NCBI GenBank assembly: GCA_016199925.1
Contig: JACQFT010000082.1
Coordinates: 1 to 64,000 of the forward strand
Origin: Opitutia bacterium
Lineage (GTDB): Bacteria; Verrucomicrobiota; Verrucomicrobiia; Opitutales; Opitutaceae
Reading direction: 5' to 3'
Length of the DNA: 64,000 nucleotides
Shown: positions 9,218 to 17,641 of the stretch, piece after piece
Layout of the letters: every line of letters begins with the position of its first letter
Position numbering within the stretch: position 1 is the first letter of the stretch
The notes under the pieces: generated by a model
The model's database searches: none
The model's input: only the letters and a program-made list of their open reading frames with translations
What the model was told of the DNA's origin: nothing
Program-made: the position numbers and the translations under genes

Positions 9218-11314
9218 ATGCCCAAACGCAATTCCTCCAAAAACAACGACCAGCCAGAGCTGCCCTTGGGCGGCGACGAATCGCCGGCCCAAGAGGCTAA
9301 AGGCAAGAGGCCAGAGGCTAGTGCCCCAACCGCTAGTTCTGACTCCTCTCGCCCGGATTCGCCTGAAGTCTCCAGCCCCTCGCCCCTCGCCTCTAGTCCG
9401 GTGCCAGAAGCGCCGCCCAAGCGCATGAAGGGCCAGAAAATTCAAGACGACCCCGCGCCCCTCGCGGCCGCCTACCGCAACTGGTTCCTCGACTACGCCT
9501 CCTACGTCATCCTCGACCGCGCCGTGCCGCACATCGACGACGGCTTGAAGCCTGTGCAGCGCCGCGTCCTCCACACCCTCTGGGACATGGACGACGGCCG
9601 CTTCCACAAAGTCGCCAACGTCGTCGGCGCCACGATGAAACTCCACCCGCACGGCGACGCCTCCATCGGCGCCGCGCTCGTCGCCATCGGCCAGCGCGCG
9701 TGGCTCATCGAGCCGCAGGGCAACTACGGCAACACCCTCACCGGCGACGACGCCGCGGCGCCGCGTTACATCGAGGCGCGCCTCACGAATTTCGCGAAGG
9801 ACGTTCTCTTCAACCCGAAGACGACGACGTGGCAGCTCAGCTACGACGGCCGCAACAAAGAGCCGATCACCCTCCCCGCCAAGTTCCCCGTCGTCCTCCT
9901 CGAGGGCGCCGATGGCATCGCGGTCGGCCTCTCGACGAAAATTCTCCCGCACAACTTCAACGACCTCTGCCGCGCGGCGATCAATCACCTCCAAGGAAAA
10001 ACTTTCCGCATCCTCCCCGACTTCCCCACTGGCGGCACCGCCGACTTCGCGGAATACAACGACGGCGAGCGCGGCGGCAAGGTGAAGGTCCGCGCCAAGA
10101 TCGAGGAGCGCTCCAAATATCTCCTCGCCATCACCGAGCTCCCCTACGGCGTCACCACCGAGTCGCTCATCGAATCCATCCTCGCCGCCAACGCCAAGGG
10201 CAAGATCAAGGTCAAGCACGTCGACGACAACACCGCCGACAAGGTCGAGATCCTCGTCCATCTCCCGCAGGGCTCCGAGCCCGACAAGGTCATCCAGCAG
10301 CTCTACGTCTTTACCAGCTGCCAGGTGCAGCTCAACCCCGCCGCCTGCGTTATCGTCCGCGACCCCACGACCGGCGACGACAAGCCCCACTTCCTCGGCG
10401 TCCGCGACCTCGAGCGCATTTTCATCGAGGAACGCATCTACCGCCTCATCGAGAAATCCAAGACCTGGGAGAGCGTCCTTGCCGAGATCCGCGGCGGCCT
10501 GAAACCATTCCTCAAGCAGCTTAAACGCGACGTGACCGACGACGACATCGTCCGCCTCACCGAGATCCGCATCAAGCGCATCTCCGCCTACAACCGCTTC
10601 CAGGCCGACGAAGCCATGAAGAAGATCGAGGAAGGCATCAAGGAGACGAAGGCCAACCTCCGGAAACTCACCGAGTATGCCGTCGCGTGGTTCGAGATGC
10701 TCCAGGAAAAATACGGCAAGGGCATCAAGCGGAAGACCAGCTACGACGAGATCGAGCAGATCGACGCCTCGGAGGTCGTCTCGGCCAACCAGCGCCTCTA
10801 CGTCAACCGCGAGGACGGCTTCATCGGCCTCAACTGGCGCCAGCACGAGTTCGTCACCGAGTGCACGATCCTCGACAGCGTCCTCACGATCATGCGCGAC
10901 GGTTCGCTCAAGGTCTCAAAGGTGGCCGACAAGATTTTCATGGGCCGCGAAATCCTGCACGTCGCCATCTGGCCGAAGGAAGGCGACACGAATTTCTACA
11001 CGATGATCTATCAGGACGGCGCGACCGGGAAGGCCTTCGCCAAGAAATTCCAGATCGGCGGCCTCAGCCGCGACAAACTCTATCCGCTGGTGAAGTCCGA
11101 GAATTCCCGCGTGGTCTACCTCGAAGTAAGCGCCAAAGAAAAAGACATGCCGAAGAGCGTGCACGTCTCGTTAGACGGCCGCAGCGGCGCAAGAATCCGC
11201 GAACTCGACTTCGATCTGACACCCATCCCGGTCAGCACCCGCACGTCCAAAGGCCTCACCGTCACGAAGTGGAACATCAAAGAAGTGAAGCGAAACGATC
11301 TGGCGCTGAAGTAG
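9218..11314 (+). CDS. parC: Type IIA DNA topoisomerase subunit A (topoisomerase IV / gyrase A-like)
   Basis: The 698-residue protein has the breakage-reunion core: YVILDRAVPHIDDGLKPVQRR, the winged-helix segment with KLHPHGDASIG, and AAPRYIEARL with catalytic Tyr184. The C-terminal part holds a shortened beta-pinwheel-like region. It partners ParE (5916) in DNA cleavage and passage during decatenation. The first 75 residues are a low-complexity Ser/Pro/Glu linker with no family counterpart, encoded by repeat-like DNA (about 9280-9412). The total length is shorter than GyrA, which supports the ParC-like label. The 3' end overlaps an antisense frame of the next gene. Confidence 0.93.
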   Translation: MPKRNSSKNNDQPELPLGGDESPAQEAKGKRPEASAPTASSDSSRPDSPEVSSPSPLASSPVPEAPPKRMKGQKIQDDPAPLAAAYRNWFLDYASYVILDRAVPHIDDGLKPVQRRVLHTLWDMDDGRFHKVANVVGATMKLHPHGDASIGAALVAIGQRAWLIEPQGNYGNTLTGDDAAAPRYIEARLTNFAKDVLFNPKTTTWQLSYDGRNKEPITLPAKFPVVLLEGADGIAVGLSTKILPHNFNDLCRAAINHLQGKTFRILPDFPTGGTADFAEYNDGERGGKVKVRAKIEERSKYLLAITELPYGVTTESLIESILAANAKGKIKVKHVDDNTADKVEILVHLPQGSEPDKVIQQLYVFTSCQVQLNPAACVIVRDPTTGDDKPHFLGVRDLERIFIEERIYRLIEKSKTWESVLAEIRGGLKPFLKQLKRDVTDDDIVRLTEIRIKRISAYNRFQADEAMKKIEEGIKETKANLRKLTEYAVAWFEMLQEKYGKGIKRKTSYDEIEQIDASEVVSANQRLYVNREDGFIGLNWRQHEFVTECTILDSVLTIMRDGSLKVSKVADKIFMGREILHVAIWPKEGDTNFYTMIYQDGATGKAFAKKFQIGGLSRDKLYPLVKSENSRVVYLEVSAKEKDMPKSVHVSLDGRSGARIRELDFDLTPIPVSTRTSKGLTVTKWNIKEVKRNDLALK
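9280..9412. repeat. Low-complexity repeat-like tract inside the parC 5' region
   Basis: Short degenerate units of the type AGAGGC(C/T)A..AG and, in the other sense, CTCGCC(C/T)CT recur through this stretch, including CTAGTGCC and GCTAGTTC near the middle. It is translated in frame as a Ser/Pro/Ala/Glu linker. It differs in texture from the flanking gene. Confidence 0.5.
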
Positions 11315-12195
11315 TGCGCATCAGGTCCGTTTCGTCCATCCGATCTATCCCCGCGCTCCCGTCCATCGAGTCCCTCTTGGCCATTTCCGCCGCTCTGGCC
11401 TATCATCGCCGCCCCGACCGCACCCGATACAGCCGCTCCGTGAAGCCGCCCTCCCGTTGTGACTGAATCCGCCCAACGGGCACCCGGATTCAGCCACCCT
11501 CCGCCTCGCTCCGGGCCAGCGCCTTTGGCGCCGACCATCTCCGCGCGGTGCGCTCCGTCGAAGGCCGCGGCTTGCGCCGCGATCTGGCGGTCCAGCAGCG
11601 CACACGCCACGCCGATCAGGACATGCGCCGCGTTCGCGGCGATCTCGGCATAACGCATGGACTTCATGGACGGCATGGACTCCGAGTCGATCTCTACGCT
11701 GCCACGCTGGTCATTTGGTTTCCTTGGTCCATTCGGTCTATTTCGTCCATACGGTCCATTTCTGGTTTGCCCCACCCACGCGGCCACTTCTTCAGCGGTG
11801 CGGCAGCGCCGGGCCACGAGCGCCTTCCGGCGCTGATCGTCCTCCGGCCACAGCACGAGCCCGCGTTGCCGCAGGTAGTCTTCGTAGTCCAACTTCAGTT
11901 CCTCCAAACTCGCCCGCGCCACGTTGGTCAGTTTCAGTTCCATTTTCTTCGAGGTGCCGCTGGCCTTGCTGCCCTCGGCGATATTCTGCACGCCGCTGCG
12001 CGCCGCTTGCACCATCTGGTCGTGCGTCCGGCTGCGCGGACTGATGTAGCGGTCACAGAAACGCGCCGTCACATCGAACGCCAGTTGGGCGACCTGAAAA
12101 CTCTTCAGATGCCGGTAGCCGCCATGCACCGGAATCAGCGGCTCGTGCGCCGGCGGCGCGCGCTTTCCAAGATTTGTTTTCTGCGATTCGGGCAT
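11116..12195 (-). CDS. Four-helix-bundle protein with suffix domain, C-terminus shifted by an insertion
   Basis: The ATG at 12195 gives MPESQKTNLGKRAPP, then the four-helix core YRHLKSFQVAQLAFDVTARFC and SRTHDQMVQAARSGVQNIAE, typical of S23/IVS-type four-helix proteins. A variable linker follows, then the suffix helix IAANAAHVLIGVACALLDRQ. The usual C-terminal motif EGGFTERLYRVRSGRR is present but in another frame, ending with TGA at 11403-11405. About 100 bases of hairpin DNA (about 11451-11565) separate the two parts. The open frame runs on to 11116 and overlaps the parC 3' end antisense; that tail is probably not meaningful. Function of the family is unknown. Confidence 0.75.
   Translation of the reverse strand: MPESQKTNLGKRAPPAHEPLIPVHGGYRHLKSFQVAQLAFDVTARFCDRYISPRSRTHDQMVQAARSGVQNIAEGSKASGTSKKMELKLTNVARASLEELKLDYEDYLRQRGLVLWPEDDQRRKALVARRCRTAEEVAAWVGQTRNGPYGRNRPNGPRKPNDQRGSVEIDSESMPSMKSMRYAEIAANAAHVLIGVACALLDRQIAAQAAAFDGAHRAEMVGAKGAGPERGGGWLNPGARWADSVTTGGRLHGAAVSGAVGAAMIGQSGGNGQEGLDGRERGDRSDGRNGPDAHYFSARSFRFTSLMFHFVTVRPLDVRVLTGMGVRSKSSSRILAPLRPSNETCTLFGMSFSLALTSR
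11451..11565. repeat. Probable short insertion in the four-helix-bundle gene
   Basis: This segment interrupts the expected junction between ..AAF and EGGFTER.. on the minus strand. It contains the inverted pair TGAATCCG (11462-11469) and CGGATTCA (11486-11493). Removing roughly this segment would reconnect the conserved C-terminal motif, if the removed length restores frame. Exact ends cannot be fixed by eye. Confidence 0.5.
11700..11765. repeat. GTCCAT-type microsatellite in the four-helix gene linker
   Basis: Degenerate repeats of GGTCCATTCGGTC/TATTTCGTCCATACGG fill this part and encode the linker NGPYGRNRPNGPRKPN on the minus strand. Similar GTCCATC..GTCCATCGAG units lie at 11333-11372, CATGGAC units at 11658-11686, and AGTCCATTCCGTC at 12278-12295. 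Confidence 0.55.
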
Positions 12196-12606
12196 GGCCA
12201 AGCAATCAAATGGCGGCCCGTGCAGAAAACTTAGCCGCGCACAGCGCACCAGGCCAAGCGCGAACTTCGTGCATAGTCCATTCCGTCTACTGGTCCATTC
12301 CTCCCGCGCGTTGGCCAGGCCAAGCAACCCGTGCTCCGAGCGGCAGGGCGCTCTGCGAAAATCAGCCGGGAGGCCACGGCCCCCACCGCGGGGCAGCGAT
12401 TCCGGTTCGTTCTATTTGACGGATGAGTTCAAGGGCCGAATCAAAAGTTCCGAACGCCAGATGGCCGCAGGCCAGCGTCCGCGAACCCGTTGATCCGCCC
12501 CGCCCGCCTCCGGTTTGCCGGGTTCTATCCGCGTCCCTCCGGGAAATCCGCGGCAAATCGGGCTGCGGCCGGTTGCAACCCCGGCCAACTTGGCTACCGG
12601 GATCGG
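12196..12606. other. Gene-free gap upstream of the LLM oxidoreductase
   Basis: No protein of recognisable family is encoded in these 411 bases. GTCCATTC-type microrepeats occur near 12278-12295. A frame open from 12490 merges into the next gene, but its N-terminal part lacks family sequence. Confidence 0.5.
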
Positions 12607-13647
12607 ATGCAGATCGGCATCGACAGTTTTGTGGCGACCGACGCCGACCCCGTGACCGGCGTCGCGCCCAGCCCCGCGCAGCGGATCGCCGACCTCCTCG
12701 AGGAGATCGCGCTGGCCGACGAGGTGGGCCTCGATTTTTTCGGCATCGGCGAACACCACCGCGAAGAGTATCTCGACTCCGCGCCCACCGTCCTCCTCGC
12801 CGCCGCGGCGGCGCGCACCAAGCGCATCCGCCTCACGAGCGCCGTCACCGTGCTGAGCGCGGCGGATCCTGTGCGCGTTTTCCAGGAATTCGCCACCCTC
12901 GACCTGGTCTCGCAGGGCCGCGCCGAAATGATCGTGGGCCGCGGCTCCTTCGTCGAGGCCTTCCCGCTCTTCGGCCTGGAGCTGGACGACTACGACGAGC
13001 TGTTTGCCGAAAAGCTCGGCCTGTTGCTCAAATTGCGCGAGCACACGCACGTGCAGTGGTCGGGCTCGCACCGCCCCGCGCTCACCGGCCAGGGCGTTTT
13101 CCCGCGCCCCTTGCAAAACCCGTTGCCGGTCTGGCTCGGGGTCGGCGGCACGCCGGAATCTTTCGCCCGCGCCGGCACGCTGGGTCTGCCGCTGATGGTC
13201 GCCATCATCGGCGGCGAACCTCACCGCTTCAAACCGCTCATCGACCTCTACCGCCAGGCCGGCGCCCAAGCCGGCCACGCCCCGGCCCGACTCCGCGTCG
13301 GCCTGCATTGTCTCGGCTATGTAGCCGACACAAACCGCCAGGCGGCCGATGAATTTTTTCCCGGCCACGCCCGGGCCTTCACCAAGATCGGCCGGGAGCG
13401 CGGCTGGCCGCCGGTAACTCGCGCCCACTTCGACGCTCTGCTCGGTCCGACCGGTGCGCTGCACGTCGGCGACGCCGAGACGGTCGCGGAAAAAATTCTC
13501 CGCCTGCACCGCGTGCTCGGCGGCGTCGAGCGTTTCGGTTTCCAAATGTCGGTCGCCGCCCTGCCGCACGCCAAGCTCATGCGCGCCATCGAACTCCTCG
13601 GCACCAAGGTCATCCCGCTGCTCCGGCAGAAACTCGCGGCCGTCTGA
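12607..13647 (+). CDS. LLM class flavin-dependent oxidoreductase
   Basis: The 346-residue product has the bacterial luciferase-like TIM barrel. It opens MQIGIDSF, then [24 protein letters not shown] (with the conserved EHH), [16 protein letters not shown], and a C-terminal barrel strand followed by a long helix. Family members use reduced FMN or F420 to oxidise or reduce diverse small molecules, and the substrate here is not evident. The ATG at 12607 was chosen over 12490 because similarity starts there. It stands alone, followed by a long repeat-rich gap. Confidence 0.92.
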   Translation: MQIGIDSFVATDADPVTGVAPSPAQRIADLLEEIALADEVGLDFFGIGEHHREEYLDSAPTVLLAAAAARTKRIRLTSAVTVLSAADPVRVFQEFATLDLVSQGRAEMIVGRGSFVEAFPLFGLELDDYDELFAEKLGLLLKLREHTHVQWSGSHRPALTGQGVFPRPLQNPLPVWLGVGGTPESFARAGTLGLPLMVAIIGGEPHRFKPLIDLYRQAGAQAGHAPARLRVGLHCLGYVADTNRQAADEFFPGHARAFTKIGRERGWPPVTRAHFDALLGPTGALHVGDAETVAEKILRLHRVLGGVERFGFQMSVAALPHAKLMRAIELLGTKVIPLLRQKLAAV

Positions 13648-13719
13648 ACCCGACCGCCCGAGCAAGATTTCTCGGGCAAGCCCCGAGACATTTTGGCGAG
13701 CCATTTTTTGTCCGGTTCT

Positions 13720-13768
13720 TGTGGAAGCGACCTTGGTCGCGACAGTCGTGCGCCAGCGCGTTCCCACA
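13720..13768. repeat. Dispersed hairpin repeat, family C copy 1
   Basis: The unit begins TGTGGAAGCGACCTTGGTCG and closes with CGCGTTCCCACA, giving a 49-base imperfect hairpin. It is nearly the same as the copy at 13908 and related to sequence at 48656. Confidence 0.7.
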
Positions 13769-13907
13769 GACTCCGACCGGGTCGAAGCATTCTGCCCGAT
13801 CAACGGAACAGGGAATCGAACCCCTGTCGCGACCGAGGCCCGACCCGGAGCAAACATCCCCGGAGCAAGCTCCGGGGCATTTGCTCAAGCCAGCTACTTT
13901 TCGACGT

Positions 13908-13956
13908 TGTGGGAGCGACCTTGGTCGCGACAGTCGCGTGCAAACACGCTCCCACA
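13908..13956. repeat. Dispersed hairpin repeat, family C copy 2
   Basis: The unit begins TGTGGGAGCG and ends CGCTCCCACA, with perfect 10-base outer arms around an inner ACCTTGGTCGCGACAGTCGC. Length and order match the copy at 13720. Confidence 0.7.
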
Positions 13957-14272
13957 GCCCAACCAAGCCGGAGCTCGCCCGCCGCGGCGGGCGAGCACCG
14001 GGGTATCGGACCCGTCACAAATGACCCGACCCGAATCCTGCCGAGGCGGCCGGCCGCGCCGGATCACCGCGACCACCATGAGGCACGCGTCAGCCGTCGC
14101 GCCAGGCTTCGCCCCGCTCGGCCGGAGGCGCGCGGACGCGACCGGCCTTTTTCGCCCTCGGGTCGCGGCACCCGAGCGACTGAACCGCGAGGGCATCGCC
14201 GATCGGGCCGATCCTTCGCGCGCTTCGCCTCCTGGGCGCAGCCCGTTTTCTTGCCATCGACCGCTTGGAGCA

Positions 14273-14348
14273 GGTAGGGCCGCCGCTTGTCGGCGTGCCG
14301 CTGGGAGCAGCGAGGCCAACCGGCGTGCCGACAAGCGGCAGCCCTACC
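14273..14348. repeat. Dispersed hairpin repeat, family D copy 2
   Basis: Arms of 22 bases (14273-14294 and 14327-14348) pair with one mismatch around a 32-base loop. The core CCGCTTGTCGGCGTGCCG resembles the copies at 1719 and 45546. It lies about 85 bases before padR. Confidence 0.7.
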
Positions 14349-14431
14349 CCAAGAAACTGCGATGCGCCCTTGCCTTGGACAGTCTGAGGAAGAGGCTTGA
14401 CGCCTGCCTTAGATTATCTAGGTGAAGAGGC

Positions 14432-14761
14432 ATGGCCGACAAATCCGAACTCTTCCCGGGCACGCTCGACATGCTGATTCTCCGCGTGCTCAGCCGCGGC
14501 GAGCTCCATGGCTGGGGCATCACCAACAAGCTCGAGCAGCTCTCGAAGAGCGCGCTCCAAGTCGACGAGGGCTCCCTCTACCCCTCGCTCTACCGCATGG
14601 AAGACAAAGGCTGGATCGAGGCCGAGTGGCGGATGACGGAGAACAACCGCCGCGCGAAATATTACAGCCTCACGCGCGCCGGCCGCAAACAGCTCGAACA
14701 CGAGCAGGCCCTGTGGGACCGCATGAGCGCCATCATCGCCCTCGTGACGCAGTCCGTCTGA
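14432..14761 (+). CDS. PadR family transcriptional regulator
   Basis: The 109-residue protein is a compact winged helix: LFPGTLDMLILRVLSRGELHG, the recognition region QVDEGSLYPSLYRMEDKGWI, and the beta wing with NNRRAKYYSLTRAGRKQL. These match the short PadR subfamily usually placed directly before ADOP-type permeases. It probably represses its own operon and the two permeases that start 31 bases downstream. The effector is unknown. The C-terminal helix is short, as expected for the s2 subfamily. Confidence 0.93.
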   Translation: MADKSELFPGTLDMLILRVLSRGELHGWGITNKLEQLSKSALQVDEGSLYPSLYRMEDKGWIEAEWRMTENNRRAKYYSLTRAGRKQLEHEQALWDRMSAIIALVTQSV

Positions 14762-14791
14762 CCGGCGCAACTTCCACCCACCGCCCCCGCC

Positions 14792-17446
14792 ATGTCCTTT
14801 CTCCGCCCGCTCGGCCGCCGCCTCCGCCACCTCTTTCGCCGCCGCCAGACCGAAGCCGAGATGGCCGATGAAATGCGCTTTCACCTCGAGCAACGCGCCG
14901 CGGATTTCGCCGCCGACGGCCTCCGCGATGCCGACGCCCGCGCCGCCGCGCTCCGCCGCTTCGGCAACCTCGCGAGCATCCAGGAGCAGTCGCGCGAAGC
15001 CCACGGGTGGGGCTGGCTCGAACGCTTCGGCAAAGACCTTCGTTTCGCCGCGCGCCAGCTCGCGCGCACTCCGGGCTTCGCTCTCCTCGCCATCGTCACC
15101 CTCGGCCTCGGCATCGGCGCCAACACCTCGATGTTCAGCGTGATCAACGGCGTCATGCTCAAACCGCTGCCCTACGCCCACCTCGCCCGGCTCGACCGCC
15201 TCTACCGCGTCACCGCGCAGAACCCCGAGGGCAACATCGCGCCCGCCGACTTCCGCGAGTTCCAGCCGCTGCAGGCGGCCTACGGCGAAGTCGCCGCCTA
15301 CACGCCGGCCAACGTCAGCCTCGCCGAGCCCGGCCGCCCCGCCGAGATGGCCCTCTCCGCCCGCGCCACCAGCAACCTCTTCTCCCTCGTCGGAGTGCAG
15401 CCGCAACTCGGCCGCGATTTCCGCCCGGGCGAAGACACCCCCGGCCGCGACCGCGTCGTCATCCTCAGTCAGCGCACATGGCAAAACCGTTTCGGCGGCG
15501 CGCTCGAAGTCATCGGCCGCACCGTGCGGATCGACGGCGCTCCGCACGAAATCATCGGCGTCATGCCGCCGTCCTTCAACGACTGGCGCTTCCTCGGCGG
15601 CATCGATTTTTTCCGCCCCCTCGCCTTCACCGCCGCGGAGGCCGCCGACCGCACCGGCCCGGTGCTCCGCGTCCTCGGCCGCCGCGCCCCGACGCTCGCC
15701 CCGGAGGCCGCCGACCGCCTCATCGCCAGTTTCGGCGCGCACCTCGCCACCGCCTTTCCCGCCGCCAACGCCGAGACCCACTGGCGCCGCGTCACGCTCC
15801 AGTCCGCCGCCGCCGGCTCCGGCGCCGTCGCCGTCCTGCCGCTCCTCCTCGGCCTCTCCGGCTTCGTGCTCCTCATCGCGTGCTCCAACCTCGCCAACCT
15901 CCTCCTCGCGCGCACCATGACCCGCGCGCGCGAATTCGCCGTCCGCGCCGCCCTCGGCGCCTCGCGCCTGCAATTGCTCCGGCCCCTCCTCGCCGAGTCG
16001 CTCCTCCTCGCGCTCGCCGGCGGCGCGCTCGCCGTCGTCGTCGCCTATTGGTTCCGCGACTGGGCCGCCGTGCGCTCCACCGGCGACAACGGCGAACACG
16101 TCGATTTCATCGTGGACTGGACCGTGATGACGTGGGCCTTCGCCGCCTCGCTCGCCACCGCCCTCGCCTTCGGGCTGGCCCCGGCGCTCTTCGCCCTGCG
16201 GCTCGATTTGAACCACACCCTGAAAAGCGGCGGCCGCGGCCCGATCGGCGGCCGCAGCCACCAACGCTTCCGCCGGTTCCTCATCGTCGGGCAATTCGCC
16301 CTCGCCATGATCCTGCTCGCCGGCGCCGCCCTCTTCATCCGCGGCCTCGACGACCTGAACCGCCGCCGCTCCGGCTGGGAATCCCGCCAACTCGTCACCG
16401 GCACGATCGCGCTGCCCGCCGGCACCTACGGCGACGACGAGAAAACCACCGCCTTCCACCGCCTCGCGCTCGAACGCCTCGCCGCGTTGCCCGGCGTCGC
16501 CTCCGTCAGCCTCTCGTCGTCCACCCCTTCCATCATCTGGCCCGAGATCCGGAAATTTGTCGTCGAGGGGCAGGACCGGCCCGCCACCGGCCGCGAACCC
16601 GCCGCCGTCGTCAACCGCGTCAGCCCGCAGTATTTCGCCACCTTCGGCACGCGCGTGCTCGCAGGCCGCGTGTTCACCGAGCGCGACACCGCCAACTCCC
16701 CGCGCGTTTTCATCCTCAACCAAGCAGCCGCCCGCGGGCTCTTCGGCGCGCAGAATCCGCTCGGGCGCCGGATCGCCCGCCTCGACGGCGCGGAACTCCG
16801 CACCGGCGAAGTCGTCGGCGTGGTGAACGACGTGCAGCCCGTCCTCCCCGACGACAATCCGGTGGTTTTTCAAATCTACCAGCCGATGGCCCAGGAACCG
16901 CGCCGCGAGAGCGAGCTCGCCGTGCGCGCCGCCGACACCGCCCCCGCCACGCTCGTGGACCGCATCCGCGCCGCCATGACTGAACTCGATCCCGACCTGC
17001 CGGTGAGCCGCCTCCAACCCGCCGACGCGACCATCTACCGCCTCAACTATCAGAACCGCGTGCTGCGCGACATGCTCGGCGCCTTCGGCGGCCTCGGTCT
17101 CGCGCTCGCCTCGCTCGGCATCTACGGCGTCATCGCCCGCACCGTGGCGCAACGCACCGGCGAGTTCGCCATCCGCCTCGCCCTCGGTGCCACCGGCCGC
17201 GACATCATCCGCCTCGTCCTCGGCTCCGGCGTGCGGATGGCGCTCCTCGGCTCCGCCGTCGGGCTGCTCGGCGCGCTCGGCGTCACCCGCCTGCTCGCCG
17301 CCGCCTACCCCAACCTCCCCACCAACAGCCCGCTGATCCTCTCCGCCACAACGCTCCTGCTCGTCGCCGTCGCGCTCGTCGCCTGCTGGCTCCCGGCCCG
17401 CCGCGCCGGAAAAGTCGATGCGATCCAAGCCCTCCGCGCCGAGTGA
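14792..17446 (+). CDS. ADOP-type ABC transporter permease (MacB/FtsX fold), first tandem copy
   Basis: The 884 residues begin with a cytosolic prefix region (HLFRRRQTEAEMADEMRFHL) seen in ADOP proteins. A first membrane helix follows (ALLAIVTLGLGIGANTSMFS), then a MacB-like periplasmic domain, three helices, a second periplasmic domain and a final helix set ending DAIQALRAE. This is the duplicated MacB_PCD-FtsX layout of TIGR03434 permeases. They usually lack a neighbouring ATPase gene, and none is present here. Role in export or envelope stress is inferred only. It is followed 195 bases later by a paralogue of very similar sequence and length. Confidence 0.92.
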   Translation: MSFLRPLGRRLRHLFRRRQTEAEMADEMRFHLEQRAADFAADGLRDADARAAALRRFGNLASIQEQSREAHGWGWLERFGKDLRFAARQLARTPGFALLAIVTLGLGIGANTSMFSVINGVMLKPLPYAHLARLDRLYRVTAQNPEGNIAPADFREFQPLQAAYGEVAAYTPANVSLAEPGRPAEMALSARATSNLFSLVGVQPQLGRDFRPGEDTPGRDRVVILSQRTWQNRFGGALEVIGRTVRIDGAPHEIIGVMPPSFNDWRFLGGIDFFRPLAFTAAEAADRTGPVLRVLGRRAPTLAPEAADRLIASFGAHLATAFPAANAETHWRRVTLQSAAAGSGAVAVLPLLLGLSGFVLLIACSNLANLLLARTMTRAREFAVRAALGASRLQLLRPLLAESLLLALAGGALAVVVAYWFRDWAAVRSTGDNGEHVDFIVDWTVMTWAFAASLATALAFGLAPALFALRLDLNHTLKSGGRGPIGGRSHQRFRRFLIVGQFALAMILLAGAALFIRGLDDLNRRRSGWESRQLVTGTIALPAGTYGDDEKTTAFHRLALERLAALPGVASVSLSSSTPSIIWPEIRKFVVEGQDRPATGREPAAVVNRVSPQYFATFGTRVLAGRVFTERDTANSPRVFILNQAAARGLFGAQNPLGRRIARLDGAELRTGEVVGVVNDVQPVLPDDNPVVFQIYQPMAQEPRRESELAVRAADTAPATLVDRIRAAMTELDPDLPVSRLQPADATIYRLNYQNRVLRDMLGAFGGLGLALASLGIYGVIARTVAQRTGEFAIRLALGATGRDIIRLVLGSGVRMALLGSAVGLLGALGVTRLLAAAYPNLPTNSPLILSATTLLLVAVALVACWLPARRAGKVDAIQALRAE

Positions 17447-17517
17447 CGCGTCCCGCCCGAGAAAAGACCCCGGCATTCGACCAAACCCCATGAAACTCAC
17501 GACCGTCACATCACCGG

Positions 17518-17590
17518 GGAGGGATTCTGCTGGCCAGCAGAATGTCGTCCGTTTTTTGAACCTTGCGGACCGGACGGAGACGGTCCCTCC
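17518..17590 (+). repeat. Dispersed MITE-like repeat, family A
   Basis: The element starts GGAGGGA and ends TCCCTCC (inverted ends) and contains the 20-base palindrome at 17524-17543, then a GGACCGG/CCGTCTCC-type hairpin. A tail (acccaagccaagccgaagca) extends to about 17622. Full copies lie at 32498-32571 and, on the opposite strand, 60056-60129. Confidence 0.75.
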
Positions 17591-17641
17591 ACCCAAGCCA
17601 AGCCGAAGCACGCTTCGAGCTAGCGCGTCCCCCTGCCGCCC

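Larger units (their letters stand above)
13648..14431. other. 784-base repeat-rich intergenic region
   Basis: No gene is supported. It holds two near-identical 49-base hairpins (13720-13768, 13908-13956), a GC-rich hairpin at 13859-13878 (CCCCGGAGC paired with GCTCCGGGG), and a 76-base inverted repeat (14273-14348). The padR leader occupies the right end. Confidence 0.7.

Noticed and set aside
11620-11770. Possible CRISPR-like array of GTCCAT repeats
   Set aside because: Units are short, degenerate and without regular spacers; no cas genes are present.
13798-13832. tRNA-like T-arm (TTCGATT loop with an ACAGGG/CCCTGT stem) on the minus strand
   Set aside because: No matching acceptor stem, anticodon arm or D-arm is found upstream; the stem register is also wrong for a standard tRNA.
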